A stretch of 38,213 bases of DNA from positions 1-38,213 of the IMG/VR virus record IMGVR_UViG_3300037321_000128; one strand, given 5' to 3'. The stretch is from a virus. Every line of letters begins with the position of its first letter. Position 1 is the stretch's first letter. Below are positions 16,928 to 23,531 of this stretch, in pieces. The notes beneath the pieces are model-generated. The model had not been told where the DNA came from. It did no database searches and saw only the letters and a program-made list of their open reading frames with translations. The position numbers and the translations under genes were made by a program.

Positions 16928-17419
16928 TTACATTTTCCCGGTGGGCAGAACCCCGGCCGGGGCGAGGGACTGGATGGCGGCGGCAAGGTCTGCCAGGGCG
17001 TTGGTTTCCGGATCGTCGCCGGAGAGCTTGTTGTCGATCTCGATGGCCTTGAGCGCACAGTATTTCTCCATTTTGTATCCAAACTCGCTGGATTCGTATT
17101 TCTTGATGAGTTTCCCGTGTTTTCGCCCGGTATCCTCCGGATCGATGTCCATGAGCGGGGTGTCCATGATGAGGAAAAGGAACTCCCGCTTGTATTGGAC
17201 GGAGGCGACGGCTCCCTTCGCCGCCTCTCCCTGGATGGCGCGGATGTAGGCGCGGACATCCTTCCGCTTGGACATGCGCATCCCTGCGGCTTTGGCGGCT
17301 GCCGGGCTGCATTTGTAGCCTGCACCGAGGTAGGCGTCCGAAAGGGAGTCCCCGGCGAGCTGCCGGTCGGCGAAACGCTGGTGCCGGGGATCTTTGGGGA
17401 TGAGGTCGGGAGCGATCAT
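16928..17419 (-). CDS. terS: Terminase small subunit
   Basis: The gene encodes 163 aa from ATG 17419, in ATGA overlap with the preceding HTH gene. The N-terminal half has the helix-turn-helix and conserved pattern of the small terminase family (RFADRQLAGDSLSDAYLGAG, then SPAAAKAAGMRMSKRKDVRAYI). A helical oligomerisation region follows. It recognises phage DNA and stimulates TerL, which is encoded next. Confidence 0.87.
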   Translation of the reverse strand: MIAPDLIPKDPRHQRFADRQLAGDSLSDAYLGAGYKCSPAAAKAAGMRMSKRKDVRAYIRAIQGEAAKGAVASVQYKREFLFLIMDTPLMDIDPEDTGRKHGKLIKKYESSEFGYKMEKYCALKAIEIDNKLSGDDPETNALADLAAAIQSLAPAGVLPTGKM

Positions 17420-17814
17420 TGGGCGAGGCGTTTTTCGATGCGGGCGAGCTTGGTTTCGGCCTCGGAGTTGAGGGCTGCCGATGCGAGGGCGTTGGAGAGG
17501 TGGGATTTCTTGGCCGGGGGAAGAAAGGTGAAGTAGATCGTGTTGAGTATCTGGGAGCGGACGGCGAAGTAGCTTTGGCCGGTGGTCCTAGCGATCCTGG
17601 CGATGGGCATGGGAGCTTTGTTCCGGTGGAGGGCGAGGAGGATGGTGAAGGTGATGAAGCTGATGTTCTCCGCGATCAGGGCGGTGGAGAGGATGACGGG
17701 ATCCGGGTGCGGATGGTGCGGGGGTGGCGGGCGGCGCGGGCTTTTCACGGAAAGTTTCTGGCTGCCGGCGGGGAAGTGCAGTGTGATGAGCGGGAATTCC
17801 AGTTGTGAAATCAT
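17416..17814 (-). CDS. Small HTH-like protein upstream of terS
   Basis: ATG 17814 starts a 132-aa protein (the longer frame to 17862 has an unlikely Pro-rich leader). The C-terminal half contains a winged-helix-like segment with PMPIARIARTTGQSYFAVRSQILN, and a Leu/Ala-rich helix ends the protein. The middle is hydrophobic. It is tightly coupled to terS. A DNA-binding or packaging accessory role is possible; I do not recognise a family. Confidence 0.65.
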   Translation of the reverse strand: MISQLEFPLITLHFPAGSQKLSVKSPRRPPPPHHPHPDPVILSTALIAENISFITFTILLALHRNKAPMPIARIARTTGQSYFAVRSQILNTIYFTFLPPAKKSHLSNALASAALNSEAETKLARIEKRLAQ

Positions 17815-17833
17815 GGTTTTAAACGGTTGTTTA

Positions 17834-18649
17834 TCAGGGTTTGGCGGAACAGAAAGCGGCAATTTGCTCGGGGGTCATGTCGGGTTCGTCGGACGGGGTG
17901 GCGGAGGGCTTTGGCTTAGGCGGGCGGGGCTGCTTTGCCTGCCAGCCGACTGCGTAGGTGACAACGTCCCCGATGCCCTCGATGAAACGCTGGCGGCTCT
18001 GGGGCTGATAGCGCGGGGCACCTTCCGGAATGAAGGCGGTGAGGTAGCGGCGGAGGAGGGGCCACATTTCATCGGGGATGCCCTCCACTGCGGCGCGGTT
18101 CCTCCCAAGGGCAGCGGTTTCCTTTTCCCCGAATGCGGGCGCGGACTCCCAGGCGATGGATGCGGAGTTGATTTTCCCGCAAAGCGGATCAACTGTCGCG
18201 GGCGAGCGCGTTCTCTCTCTCTCTTCATTCTTCTCTTCTCTTCTCTTCTCTGGTAACGGTTTTTGTAACGGTGGGAGCGTTACATTTGTAACGGCAGGAG
18301 CGTTACATGAGCGGCTTTTCGCCACCCTCCGGTTGCTGGCGGCGCGTTGTTTGGCGGTCTGGCCGTTGTGACGGTCAAGGTCGGGGAATGTCAGGGCGCT
18401 GTCGCGGCCTTCGATCCAGCCTACCTTTCGCATCGCGGCGGCAAAGCCCGGGCAAAAGACGAGTCGGTCAAGAAACGAGTTGGTAACGCTCACGGCGTTC
18501 CCATCGACGCTCTGCTGGTCCACCCAGATCCAGAGTCGCAGGAGCTTTCCCGTGACGGCATCCTGGTCGATGCCGATCAGGTCCGCCATGGTCACGACCT
18601 CCGGCTTGTCCGGGGTGGTGTGTTCGATTTTAATCCAGTCTCCGGCCAT
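17834..18649 (-). CDS. Phage replication initiation protein (O/DnaD-like)
   Basis: ATG 18649 gives 271 aa. Residues 1-110 form a conserved phage replication N-terminus: DWIKIEH, DKPEV, GKLLRLWIWVDQQ, then FPDLDRHNGQTAKQRAASNRRVAK. Residues 111-150 are low-complexity and charged, encoded by AGAGA-type repeats, and hold two palindromic iterons in the DNA. The C-terminal 120 residues are helical and may contact helicase or loader. The arrangement resembles lambda O, where the origin lies within the initiator gene. No phage DNA polymerase or helicase is seen elsewhere, so replication must depend on host enzymes. The start overlaps the upstream stop as TGATG. Confidence 0.75.
   Translation of the reverse strand: MAGDWIKIEHTTPDKPEVVTMADLIGIDQDAVTGKLLRLWIWVDQQSVDGNAVSVTNSFLDRLVFCPGFAAAMRKVGWIEGRDSALTFPDLDRHNGQTAKQRAASNRRVAKSRSCNAPAVTNVTLPPLQKPLPEKRREEKNEERERTRSPATVDPLCGKINSASIAWESAPAFGEKETAALGRNRAAVEGIPDEMWPLLRRYLTAFIPEGAPRYQPQSRQRFIEGIGDVVTYAVGWQAKQPRPPKPKPSATPSDEPDMTPEQIAAFCSAKP
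18253..18306. repeat. Palindromic iterons, candidate replication origin
   Basis: Two 19-bp hyphenated palindromes, GTAACG-N7-CGTTAC, lie at 18265-18283 and 18288-18306, 23 bp apart (about two helix turns). A third half-site is at 18253-18259. They sit in the low-complexity middle of the replication initiator gene, next to a polypurine tract at about 18210-18250. That is the same plan as the lambda origin inside gene O. Confidence 0.65.
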
Positions 18650-19311
18650 CAGTCGTCGTCGGGTTCGAGTGGTGGCCAGTTGTCGACGGGCTGTTCGGGG
18701 GGGAGTGGTTTGACCCATGGACTCCTGCCAGTGGGATTGCTGCGGTCCCTGCGCTCCTTGGTGAGGCAATCGTAGGCGGGGGCAAAAATTTCCCGGGAAT
18801 GGGTGGTCAGCTTCCCGTTCGGAGGCATGATTGCGGTGCCTGCGTTGAAGCGGATGAAGAGCGGATCGGGCCGCATGGAGGGACCGGCATAGACCATGCA
18901 GCGGGGCAGGCGGGCGAGGAGCTGGAGATGGGAGAGTCGTACGCGGTGGTGGTGGCCGATGCGCCACACGGGCGAGGGGGAGGGTGTAAAATCCGCTTTC
19001 CAGGGATTGATCGGGGCATGGGCGTAGAGGAGTCCCCGGATGTCATCGAGCGGTCGCCACTCCGGGCCATCGTCCGGGAAGCGGTGCCAGGGCAGGTTCC
19101 CCAGCCTTTCTTTGAATCCATCGGGCGGCGGGGAAAAATCGCATTCCATCCAGCGTCCCCGCCGGGCGCGGATGGCGATGTGATGGTTTCCCGCGGTGAG
19201 ATCCCCGTCGAGAAAATGGGGCAGGTGGAAGGGACTGGCCGCCGAGGGGTGACAGAACAGGGCGATGTCTCCGGCGAGGAGCGGGAAGGTGAAGGGTGCT
19301 TTGCTGGTCAT
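18649..19311 (-). CDS. 220-aa hypothetical protein between intI and the replication gene
   Basis: ATG 19311 overlaps the intI stop as ATGA, and the stop overlaps the replication gene start as TGATG. The protein is rich in Pro, His, Trp and Arg, with globular stretches such as FHLPHFLDGDLTAGNHHIAIR and RPDPLFIRFNAGTAI. I recognise no family. The two overlaps place intI, this gene and the replication gene in one translationally coupled unit. That is strong evidence that the integron is an integral part of the phage. Confidence 0.75.
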   Translation of the reverse strand: MTSKAPFTFPLLAGDIALFCHPSAASPFHLPHFLDGDLTAGNHHIAIRARRGRWMECDFSPPPDGFKERLGNLPWHRFPDDGPEWRPLDDIRGLLYAHAPINPWKADFTPSPSPVWRIGHHHRVRLSHLQLLARLPRCMVYAGPSMRPDPLFIRFNAGTAIMPPNGKLTTHSREIFAPAYDCLTKERRDRSNPTGRSPWVKPLPPEQPVDNWPPLEPDDD

Positions 19312-20285
19312 GCGGTGCGGCGGAGTGGCAGGGATGCGATGGGACTGGGTAGGGAGAGGCATTCTTTCCGCGCGTAGCCCATGGTAGTTCGGATGTCGGC
19401 GTGTCCCATGGCTTCCTGGACGCGGCGGGGGCTGTGGCCTGCATCCATGAGATCACTGCAATAGGAGTGGCGCAGGCAGTGCGGTGTGATCTTGCCCGGG
19501 ATCCCGGCGGCTTTTCCCGCGCTCTTGATTGCCCGCTGGATGACATCCTCCCCGATGCGCCAGCGCACAATTTTGCGGGTGCGCGGATGGGGGCAGGGAT
19601 GCTGCGAGGGAAAAAGGAAGTGCCATCCGACCTCGAACTGCTTTCCGGGGTATTTGATATCAAGACGGCCAGGGAGCTGGACGGGCTGGAGTGCGGCGAT
19701 GTCGATTTCCGCCAAGGCAGTGGCGCGGTGGATCTGGCGTCGGATGGCGGGGAGAAGAATTTCCGGAATGGGAACCTGCCGGTCCTTGTCGCCCTTGTCC
19801 TCGTGAATGGTGAGAACCATCCGCGCGAGGTTAAAGTCCTTGATCCGAAGTTCGCAGCCGGATTTGACGCGAAGTCCACAAGCGTAGAGCAAGGAGGCGA
19901 GAAGGCGGACGTTGTAGGTAGGGGTGTTTTTCAGGTGTGCGAACAAAGCGGAAATTTCCGACTGGGTGGGAACGTAACGTTCTCGGCATCCTCGTTTGCA
20001 GCGGAGGGCGGAGACATCACCGATCTCTACCTTGGCGATGTGGCGGTAGAAAAACAGGATCGCGTTGAAGGCTTGGTTCTGGGTGACCGATGAGTAGTCA
20101 TCGTGCGCCATGGTGCTAAGGAAGGTTTCCATTTTAGCCTCGGATGTGGGGCATTTCCGCGCTTCCGAGGTTGTGAGGAAATCCAAATATTTGACGAGCC
20201 AGGACTGGTAGGAACGCTCGGTGGAGAGAGCCACGCGGCGGCGGGCAACCATCGTGAATCGCTTTAGAATTTCAGCTCGTGTCAT
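19308..20285 (-). CDS. intI: Integron integrase IntI
   Basis: ATG 20285 gives 325 aa, the usual IntI length. It is a tyrosine recombinase with R139 (ACGLR), K164 (HEDKGDKDR), H269 and R272 (PHCLRHS), H295 (MGHAD) and Y304 (TTMGY). The N-terminal STERSYQSWL and TQNQAFNAILFFYRH are typical IntI blocks. Between the patch regions lies the extra segment that separates IntI from XerC/D: the stretch around LDIKYPGKQFEVGWHFLFPS (about residues 208-227), matching the KYP...WGWQYVFPS element of class 1 IntI. The gene points away from attI and its cassettes, the classic integron layout. Its C-terminus ends in ATGA with the next phage gene. Confidence 0.93.
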   Translation of the reverse strand: MTRAEILKRFTMVARRRVALSTERSYQSWLVKYLDFLTTSEARKCPTSEAKMETFLSTMAHDDYSSVTQNQAFNAILFFYRHIAKVEIGDVSALRCKRGCRERYVPTQSEISALFAHLKNTPTYNVRLLASLLYACGLRVKSGCELRIKDFNLARMVLTIHEDKGDKDRQVPIPEILLPAIRRQIHRATALAEIDIAALQPVQLPGRLDIKYPGKQFEVGWHFLFPSQHPCPHPRTRKIVRWRIGEDVIQRAIKSAGKAAGIPGKITPHCLRHSYCSDLMDAGHSPRRVQEAMGHADIRTTMGYARKECLSLPSPIASLPLRRTA

Positions 20286-20297
20286 TGTTTTGATTAG

Positions 20298-20332
20298 TTG
20301 GAATAAAACCGCGCGTGCGGTTGAATCAGTGG
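20298..20332. mobile_element. attI: Primary attI site
   Basis: The element lies 13 bases from the intI start and ends in GTGG/TTCGAC, where cassette 1 begins. It contains the inverted repeat AACCGC-GCGT-GCGGTT. The identical 35 bases precede the lone cassette at 14971. On the minus strand the repeat is a hairpin followed by TTTATT, so it may also damp transcription from the array into intI. Confidence 0.85.
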
Positions 20333-20344
20333 TTCGACAAAGAA

Positions 20345-20674
20345 ATGGAAGAATCCTCACCACCACCCGTTAAGCGAGGCGATTGGATACTGAGAGATGT
20401 GATTCCGTCCATGTGTCCTTGGGCAATTATTTCTGCTGTTTACGATCCATCACTGATTGAAGTGATGTGCTTTTCTGGTGAGAAGGTTATTAAGGTTGAT
20501 TGGAAGTGGACTGGGCACACTTGGGGCATTCTTGCGGACTATGGTATGGAGTTGGATGATCGGAGCGGACAGCTTCGGCAAAGGATCTTAGATTCCCCAC
20601 CTGCTGACCTTCCGGTAATATGTTTTGGAGACACCCGCCCGAATACCATATCAGTCGTTTGGCGCGCCAGATGA
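20345..20674 (+). CDS. Cassette 1 protein (109 aa), the only ORF in the attC direction
   Basis: ATG 20345 lies 12 bases inside cassette 1, and the ORF ends about 105 bases before attC1, the classic cassette layout. The sequence looks globular (RGDWILRDV, then WAIISAVYDPSLIEV, KVDWKWTGHTWGIL). I recognise no family. With no visible plus-strand phage promoter, expression would need an integron promoter near intI or attI, and this cassette is the one next to attI. Confidence 0.6.
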   Translation: MEESSPPPVKRGDWILRDVIPSMCPWAIISAVYDPSLIEVMCFSGEKVIKVDWKWTGHTWGILADYGMELDDRSGQLRQRILDSPPADLPVICFGDTRPNTISVVWRAR

Positions 20675-21128
20675 ACGGCGGATCTTCATGCAGAACCTCC
20701 CACGCCAATGCTAAGTTATTTCCTAGTCGCACAAGATCCCTTTTCCAGCTTTCCTTGTCCTCCAATGAAAAAAAAGAAGTCGAACAAGGCGGAGCATCCG
20801 ACGCCGAGGAAGGCGTCTGATCAATTTCAGCATCTGCGCGGCGCGGATGTCCTCTAACGTTCTCTCCAGGATAGCCCGGTTCCACCAGCGGCATGTTGGC
20901 TTCAAAGTTTCCAGACATTGCGGCATCGATCGCTTCACGGAGACTGCCGATGTTTTCCATCACGGCGCCCACCGGGAGTTGCACGTTTCCGATTTCGTTT
21001 TTTGGATCAGCCAGCCAGTCAATGCGGAGTTTATCGGCCATGAGATTGTCCCAGTCTTCGGACGTTTTGCCTGTGTCGAACGTCTTGCGTCCTACTCGGC
21101 CATATAGTTTTCCTTCGTATTCTAACAT
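20490..21128 (-). CDS. Cassette 2 protein (212 aa frame), reading through attC1 into cassette 1
   Basis: ATG 21128 lies 32 bases inside the right border of cassette 2. The first 90 or so residues (MLEYEGKLYGRVGRKTFDTG, then DWDNLMADKLRIDWLADPKNE) are convincing. The frame then passes without a stop through attC1 (encoding DQTPSSASDAP) and on into cassette 1, where it overlaps the plus-strand ORF in antisense. The part beyond attC1 includes SWKRDLVRLGNNLALAWEVL, which is also protein-like. The real C-terminus is uncertain. Its function is unknown. Confidence 0.55.
   Translation of the reverse strand: MLEYEGKLYGRVGRKTFDTGKTSEDWDNLMADKLRIDWLADPKNEIGNVQLPVGAVMENIGSLREAIDAAMSGNFEANMPLVEPGYPGENVRGHPRRADAEIDQTPSSASDAPPCSTSFFSLEDKESWKRDLVRLGNNLALAWEVLHEDPPFIWRAKRLIWYSGGCLQNILPEGQQVGNLRSFAEAVRSDHPTPYHSPQECPKCAQSTSNQP
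20779..20865 (+). repeat. attC: attC1
   Basis: R'' GTCGAAC followed by AAG; L'' GGA[G]CATCCG pairs with L' CGGATGTCC with one extra G on the L'' side; R' core ACG/TT at 20859. The unpaired base in L'' sets the attC direction as plus. Confidence 0.88.
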
Positions 21129-21159
21129 TGATTTGGAGTTGATTGGTAATTCGGAAGAG

Positions 21160-21248
21160 AGAGAACAAGGCACAGATGGCGACGCCGAGAGGCGTCCCCA
21201 TTGAAGCCGAGTCATTCGCGGCGTCGCGCCATTGTTTGATCGTTAGCG
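21160..21248 (+). repeat. attC: attC2
   Basis: R'' AGAGAAC plus AAG. The arm beginning CA[G]ATGGCG pairs with CGCCATTG, with an extra G in L''. Core TCG/TT at 21242. Confidence 0.88.
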
Positions 21249-21433
21249 AGAATGTCGTGGCGCCGGATTTTTAGTAGGCTCAACGTGTGGGCTTCGATTC
21301 CTCTTTGCGTGGCCAGGTCTTGCGGATCGGCATAGAGTTTCATCGAGGCCGTCAGAGCTTCGATTCTGCATTCCATTTCGATGATGCGAGCCGACAAGGC
21401 GACGATTAGTGCGGTGTTGTTTGGTTTGGACAT
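21212..21433 (-). CDS. Cassette 3 protein (73 aa)
   Basis: ATG 21433 lies 24 bases left of the attC3 R'' box. The protein is helical (SARIIEMECRIEALTASMKLY, then QRGIEAHTLSLLKIRRHD) and may be a short coiled coil. Its last dozen residues (…TMARRRE) are encoded beyond the G/TT junction, inside attC2. No family is recognised. The orientation is opposite to attC3 and the same as phage transcription. Confidence 0.6.
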   Translation of the reverse strand: MSKPNNTALIVALSARIIEMECRIEALTASMKLYADPQDLATQRGIEAHTLSLLKIRRHDILANDQTMARRRE

Positions 21434-21456
21434 AGCTTTTAGGTGATTCTGAAGAT

Positions 21457-21546
21457 CGCTAACAAGTCGTGGGAGAGCGACGCCGATGAGAGCGTCTGAT
21501 CAATTTGGGCACTCATAGCGGCGCGCCTCCACTTTTGACGTTCTGT
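21457..21546 (+). repeat. attC: attC3
   Basis: R'' CGCTAAC plus AAG; L'' GTGG[G]AG pairs with L' CTCCAC; core ACG/TT at 21540. A minus-strand mini-ORF also starts inside it (ATG near 21514) and stops just before the cassette 3 start. Confidence 0.9.
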
Positions 21547-21803
21547 GGAGAATCGATAATGACGGCTTCGTCGGTGTTTCGGATCTTCCCCGATCCACTA
21601 CATTTCTTGCATGATGCCCCGGCTTGGTTTCGACGGGTTCTTCTTTGTACAGTCCATGTTAGTCCCGTTCCCGAGCACTCGCGGCATTTTTTCAGCTCTG
21701 GGAATGCGAGAATAACGGAAGACACAGAACAAGTCGCGGCAGAGGCGACCCCCAGAGGCCTGTCTGATTTGGCGGGAGTTTTTGGGAAAGAGATCGTTTT
21801 CAT
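21513..21803 (-). CDS. Cassette 4 protein (96 aa) with DnaJ-type CxxCxGxG motifs
   Basis: Two zinc-binding repeats are visible: CRECSGTG (residues 40-47) and CKKCSGSG (65-72), as in DnaJ-type zinc fingers. The only ATG in frame (21803) lies inside attC4, so the first 25 or so residues are attC-encoded leader. The C-terminal residues reach into attC3. Many small phage proteins carry one such finger pair; the partner is unknown. Confidence 0.65.
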   Translation of the reverse strand: MKTISFPKTPAKSDRPLGVASAATCSVSSVILAFPELKKCRECSGTGLTWTVQRRTRRNQAGASCKKCSGSGKIRNTDEAVIIDSPQNVKSGGAPL

Positions 21804-21851
21804 TCGTTCGGAATCGTTGGGATTGGGGTCGCCTGCGCTATTGCGTTCTGC
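21724..21851 (+). repeat. attC: attC4
   Basis: R'' ACAGAAC plus AAG; L'' GCG[G]CAG pairs with L' CTGCGC and the stem continues GGCGACCCC / GGGGTCGCC; core GCG/TT at 21845. It is a long form of about 128 bases with a coding-capable loop. Confidence 0.9.
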
Positions 21852-22147
21852 AAATAATGATGAGCGCATTGAAGTTTAGCGTCCTCAATGCTCGGCTCGG
21901 TGTGATGCGGATTATCCCAGACAGAGACTATCCGCTTGTATCTCGTCCCGTAACAGACCCGTGAGAGCCATTCTTTCCGCTGGCGGATAACCATATATTG
22001 CGTGGATTCGTCAGCCTTTACTACCCAGACCTCGCCAGGTTCTTCCCACTTGACCCATTCCCAAAGAGGCAGAACAAGTCGTGGCAGAGGCGACCCCAAG
22101 GAAGCCTTCTGATTTGCGGGAGTTTGATTGGAGTTAGAATCATTCAT
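21800..22147 (-). CDS. Cassette 5 protein (115 aa)
   Basis: The start at ATG 22147 (or ATG 22143, out of frame) is inside attC5. The first 25 or so residues (MNDSNSNQTPANQKASLGSP) are attC-encoded. The body has WVKWEEPGEVWVVKADEST, then YMVIRQRKEWLSRVCYGTRYKR and HYLQNAIAQ, a small SH3- or beta-barrel-like protein. The C-terminus runs into attC4. No family is recognised. Confidence 0.62.
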   Translation of the reverse strand: MNDSNSNQTPANQKASLGSPLPRLVLPLWEWVKWEEPGEVWVVKADESTQYMVIRQRKEWLSRVCYGTRYKRIVSVWDNPHHTEPSIEDAKLQCAHHYLQNAIAQATPIPTIPNE

Positions 22148-22194
22148 GGTTTGCGGAGTCTTGGGATTGGGGCGTCTGCACTATTGCGTTCTCC
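22069..22194 (+). repeat. attC: attC5
   Basis: R'' GCAGAAC plus AAG; stem GCAGAGGCGACCCC with GGGGCGTCTGC-type partner; core GCG/TT at 22188. It closely resembles attC4 in length and arms. Confidence 0.88.
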
Positions 22195-22379
22195 TCATAG
22201 ATTCCACGCTCCGTCGCCCAATCCACCATGGATGACATCGGGCGTTTCCGTTGGTCTTCGAAGTGCTTGTGGAGCTTTTCCACGCGCTCATTGTGTCGGC
22301 GCGTTTCTTCCGCTCGCTTCCGCATGTCCGCGAAAGTTTCGTTGCCTCTGGCGAGTCCGTATCCGGGGTAGTATCTCAT
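22140..22379 (-). CDS. Cassette 6 protein (79 aa), duplicated at 14964-15161
   Basis: ATG 22379 lies just left of the attC6 R'' box. The protein is basic and helical (MRKRAEETRRHNERVEKLHKHFEDQR) with a C-terminal WATERGIYEEN. The last residues (AIVQTPQSQDSANHE) come from attC5, while the copy at attI2 ends after one further residue. This pair shows directly that moving a cassette changes the C-terminus of its product. Its function is unknown. Confidence 0.68.
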   Translation of the reverse strand: MRYYPGYGLARGNETFADMRKRAEETRRHNERVEKLHKHFEDQRKRPMSSMVDWATERGIYEENAIVQTPQSQDSANHE

Positions 22380-22474
22380 AGATTTTTGAAGATGGAGAAC
22401 AAGGCGGTGGAAGTGACGGCATACAGCCGTCTGATTAAATTGGAGGCTCTGCGTTGCCGCACTTCACCTCGACG
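22189..22474. mobile_element. Cassette 6, array copy of the duplicated cassette
   Basis: Its 286 bases match 14971-15256. The left neighbour is attC5 here and attI2 there; the right neighbours differ after the shared TTC. Exact G/TT limits at both ends support site-specific movement by IntI. Confidence 0.88.
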
Positions 22475-22480
22475 TTCTCT
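22394..22480 (+). repeat. attC: attC6
   Basis: R'' GGAGAAC plus AAG; a stem around GCGGTGGAAGTGACGGC pairs with GCCGCACTTCACC; core ACG/TT at 22474. The same site occurs at about 15176-15262. Confidence 0.88.
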
Positions 22481-22782
22481 GGAGAATGAAGAGCGAGGAA
22501 ATCGCGCATCATCGTCTCTGCGGAAGCCTTCAGCCAGTTCAGAAGTCCGGCATTGTATAGCCCCTCTATTTCGAGTTCGTCTGAGATGAAGGCGCCGAAC
22601 ATGTGACCGCGATCATTGCGATGCGGCAGCAGCTCGATCATGAATAGAGTCATTCCCGGAGCGCAGCGGGAAGATCCGATTATTACACGCTCTCGCTGTG
22701 GATGCGGAGTCCACACAAGCAGAGAACAAGTCGGCGTAGGCGACCCCGAGGAAGCCGTCTGTTTAAGTTTTGGGGTATTCAT
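22435..22782 (-). CDS. Cassette 7 protein (115 aa)
   Basis: ATG 22782 lies inside attC7, so the leader MNTPKLKQTASSGSPTP is attC-encoded. The body has GMTLFMIELLPHRNDRGHMFG, then LEIEGLYNAGLLNWLKASAE. The end NVEVKCGNAEPPI is encoded by attC6 and recurs in the remnant at 15217. No family is recognised; the His-rich centre has no clear metal motif. Confidence 0.62.
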   Translation of the reverse strand: MNTPKLKQTASSGSPTPTCSLLVWTPHPQRERVIIGSSRCAPGMTLFMIELLPHRNDRGHMFGAFISDELEIEGLYNAGLLNWLKASAETMMRDFLALHSPENVEVKCGNAEPPI

Positions 22783-22843
22783 AAAGTTTTAGATGTAGCG
22801 GTGTGGCTCTGAGCCTCTGGTCGCCTAGCCTTTGGCGTTCGTC
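22721..22843 (+). repeat. attC: attC7
   Basis: R'' AGAGAAC plus AAG; L'' GGC[G]TAGGCGACC pairs with GGTCGCCTAGCC; core GCG/TT at 22837. Confidence 0.9.
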
Positions 22844-22847
22844 TGAT

Positions 22848-23474
22848 TCATTTGCGCTCCCATGGTTCGGCGTAGGGTAGTCCCACGAAGGCGAAGACTG
22901 ATTCCTCACTGTCCATGGCTGTCACAGTTCCGTCGGCGAGCCGCGTATATCCGATGCCGTAGGGGTTCCATCGATAGCCCCGGCGTTGCGCTTCGGTCGC
23001 GATCCGCGTGTTGCTGTCGGCAGGGCCAGTGCGGCATACCAGATAGTTCCACCACGATTCCGGCACCGTGCGGAAGAGATCGACGGGCATTCCTGACCGA
23101 TGGACGGCGAGTTTGTTTTTGTCGCCCCACGCCGTCCCGCCAGTTTTCGAGGGGCGCTTTGTCAGTGTTCCATCGCTCAGCATCCTGCCGATTTCTTCAT
23201 CGGCCAGACTGACCGCGACGGTTGCGAACATATCGAGCGGCCTATCCTCCATGCGCGACACGTAGAGGATTTCCACGTCCCCCACGTCTTGCTTTCGGCG
23301 TCGTAGGCTTCCGGCCACTATCAGATTTTCGCAGAAGGGTTTGAGTCGGTCGCAGAGTTCACGCGCCACATCGAGCGCCGCGCTTCTCGGATACCGCACT
23401 TTCGCAACAGACGAACAAGAGTCTGATCCCAACGGGGACCGCTCTGTTGTCGAAGTTTGAGGGTGATTTTCCAT
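22848..23474 (-). CDS. Cassette 8: DNA polymerase X-like nucleotidyltransferase (208 aa)
   Basis: ATG 23474 is inside attC8; the first 20 or so residues are attC-encoded. The core has the family X palm pattern: AGSLRRRKQDVGDVEIL with G55 S56 and acidic residues D66 and E68, then D132 in MPVDLF. The C-terminal GYRWNPYGIGY and EESVFAFVGLPYAEPWER match the end of Pol X catalytic domains. The helix-hairpin-helix DNA-binding domain is missing, so it is a minimal palm/thumb protein. It could add nucleotides in gap repair or modify another substrate. Such single-domain forms also occur in other phages. Confidence 0.82.
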   Translation of the reverse strand: MENHPQTSTTERSPLGSDSCSSVAKVRYPRSAALDVARELCDRLKPFCENLIVAGSLRRRKQDVGDVEILYVSRMEDRPLDMFATVAVSLADEEIGRMLSDGTLTKRPSKTGGTAWGDKNKLAVHRSGMPVDLFRTVPESWWNYLVCRTGPADSNTRIATEAQRRGYRWNPYGIGYTRLADGTVTAMDSEESVFAFVGLPYAEPWERK

Positions 23475-23531
23475 AATTATCGTGAGGGCGGGCTGGCGCT
23501 CTCGTCCCCATGGGATAGACAAGCGTTAGCG
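23410..23531 (+). repeat. attC: attC8
   Basis: R'' GACGAAC (nine-base match CAGACGAAC to the cassette start) plus AAG; GTCT[G]ATCCCA pairs with TGGGATAGAC; core GCG/TT at 23525. Confidence 0.9.
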
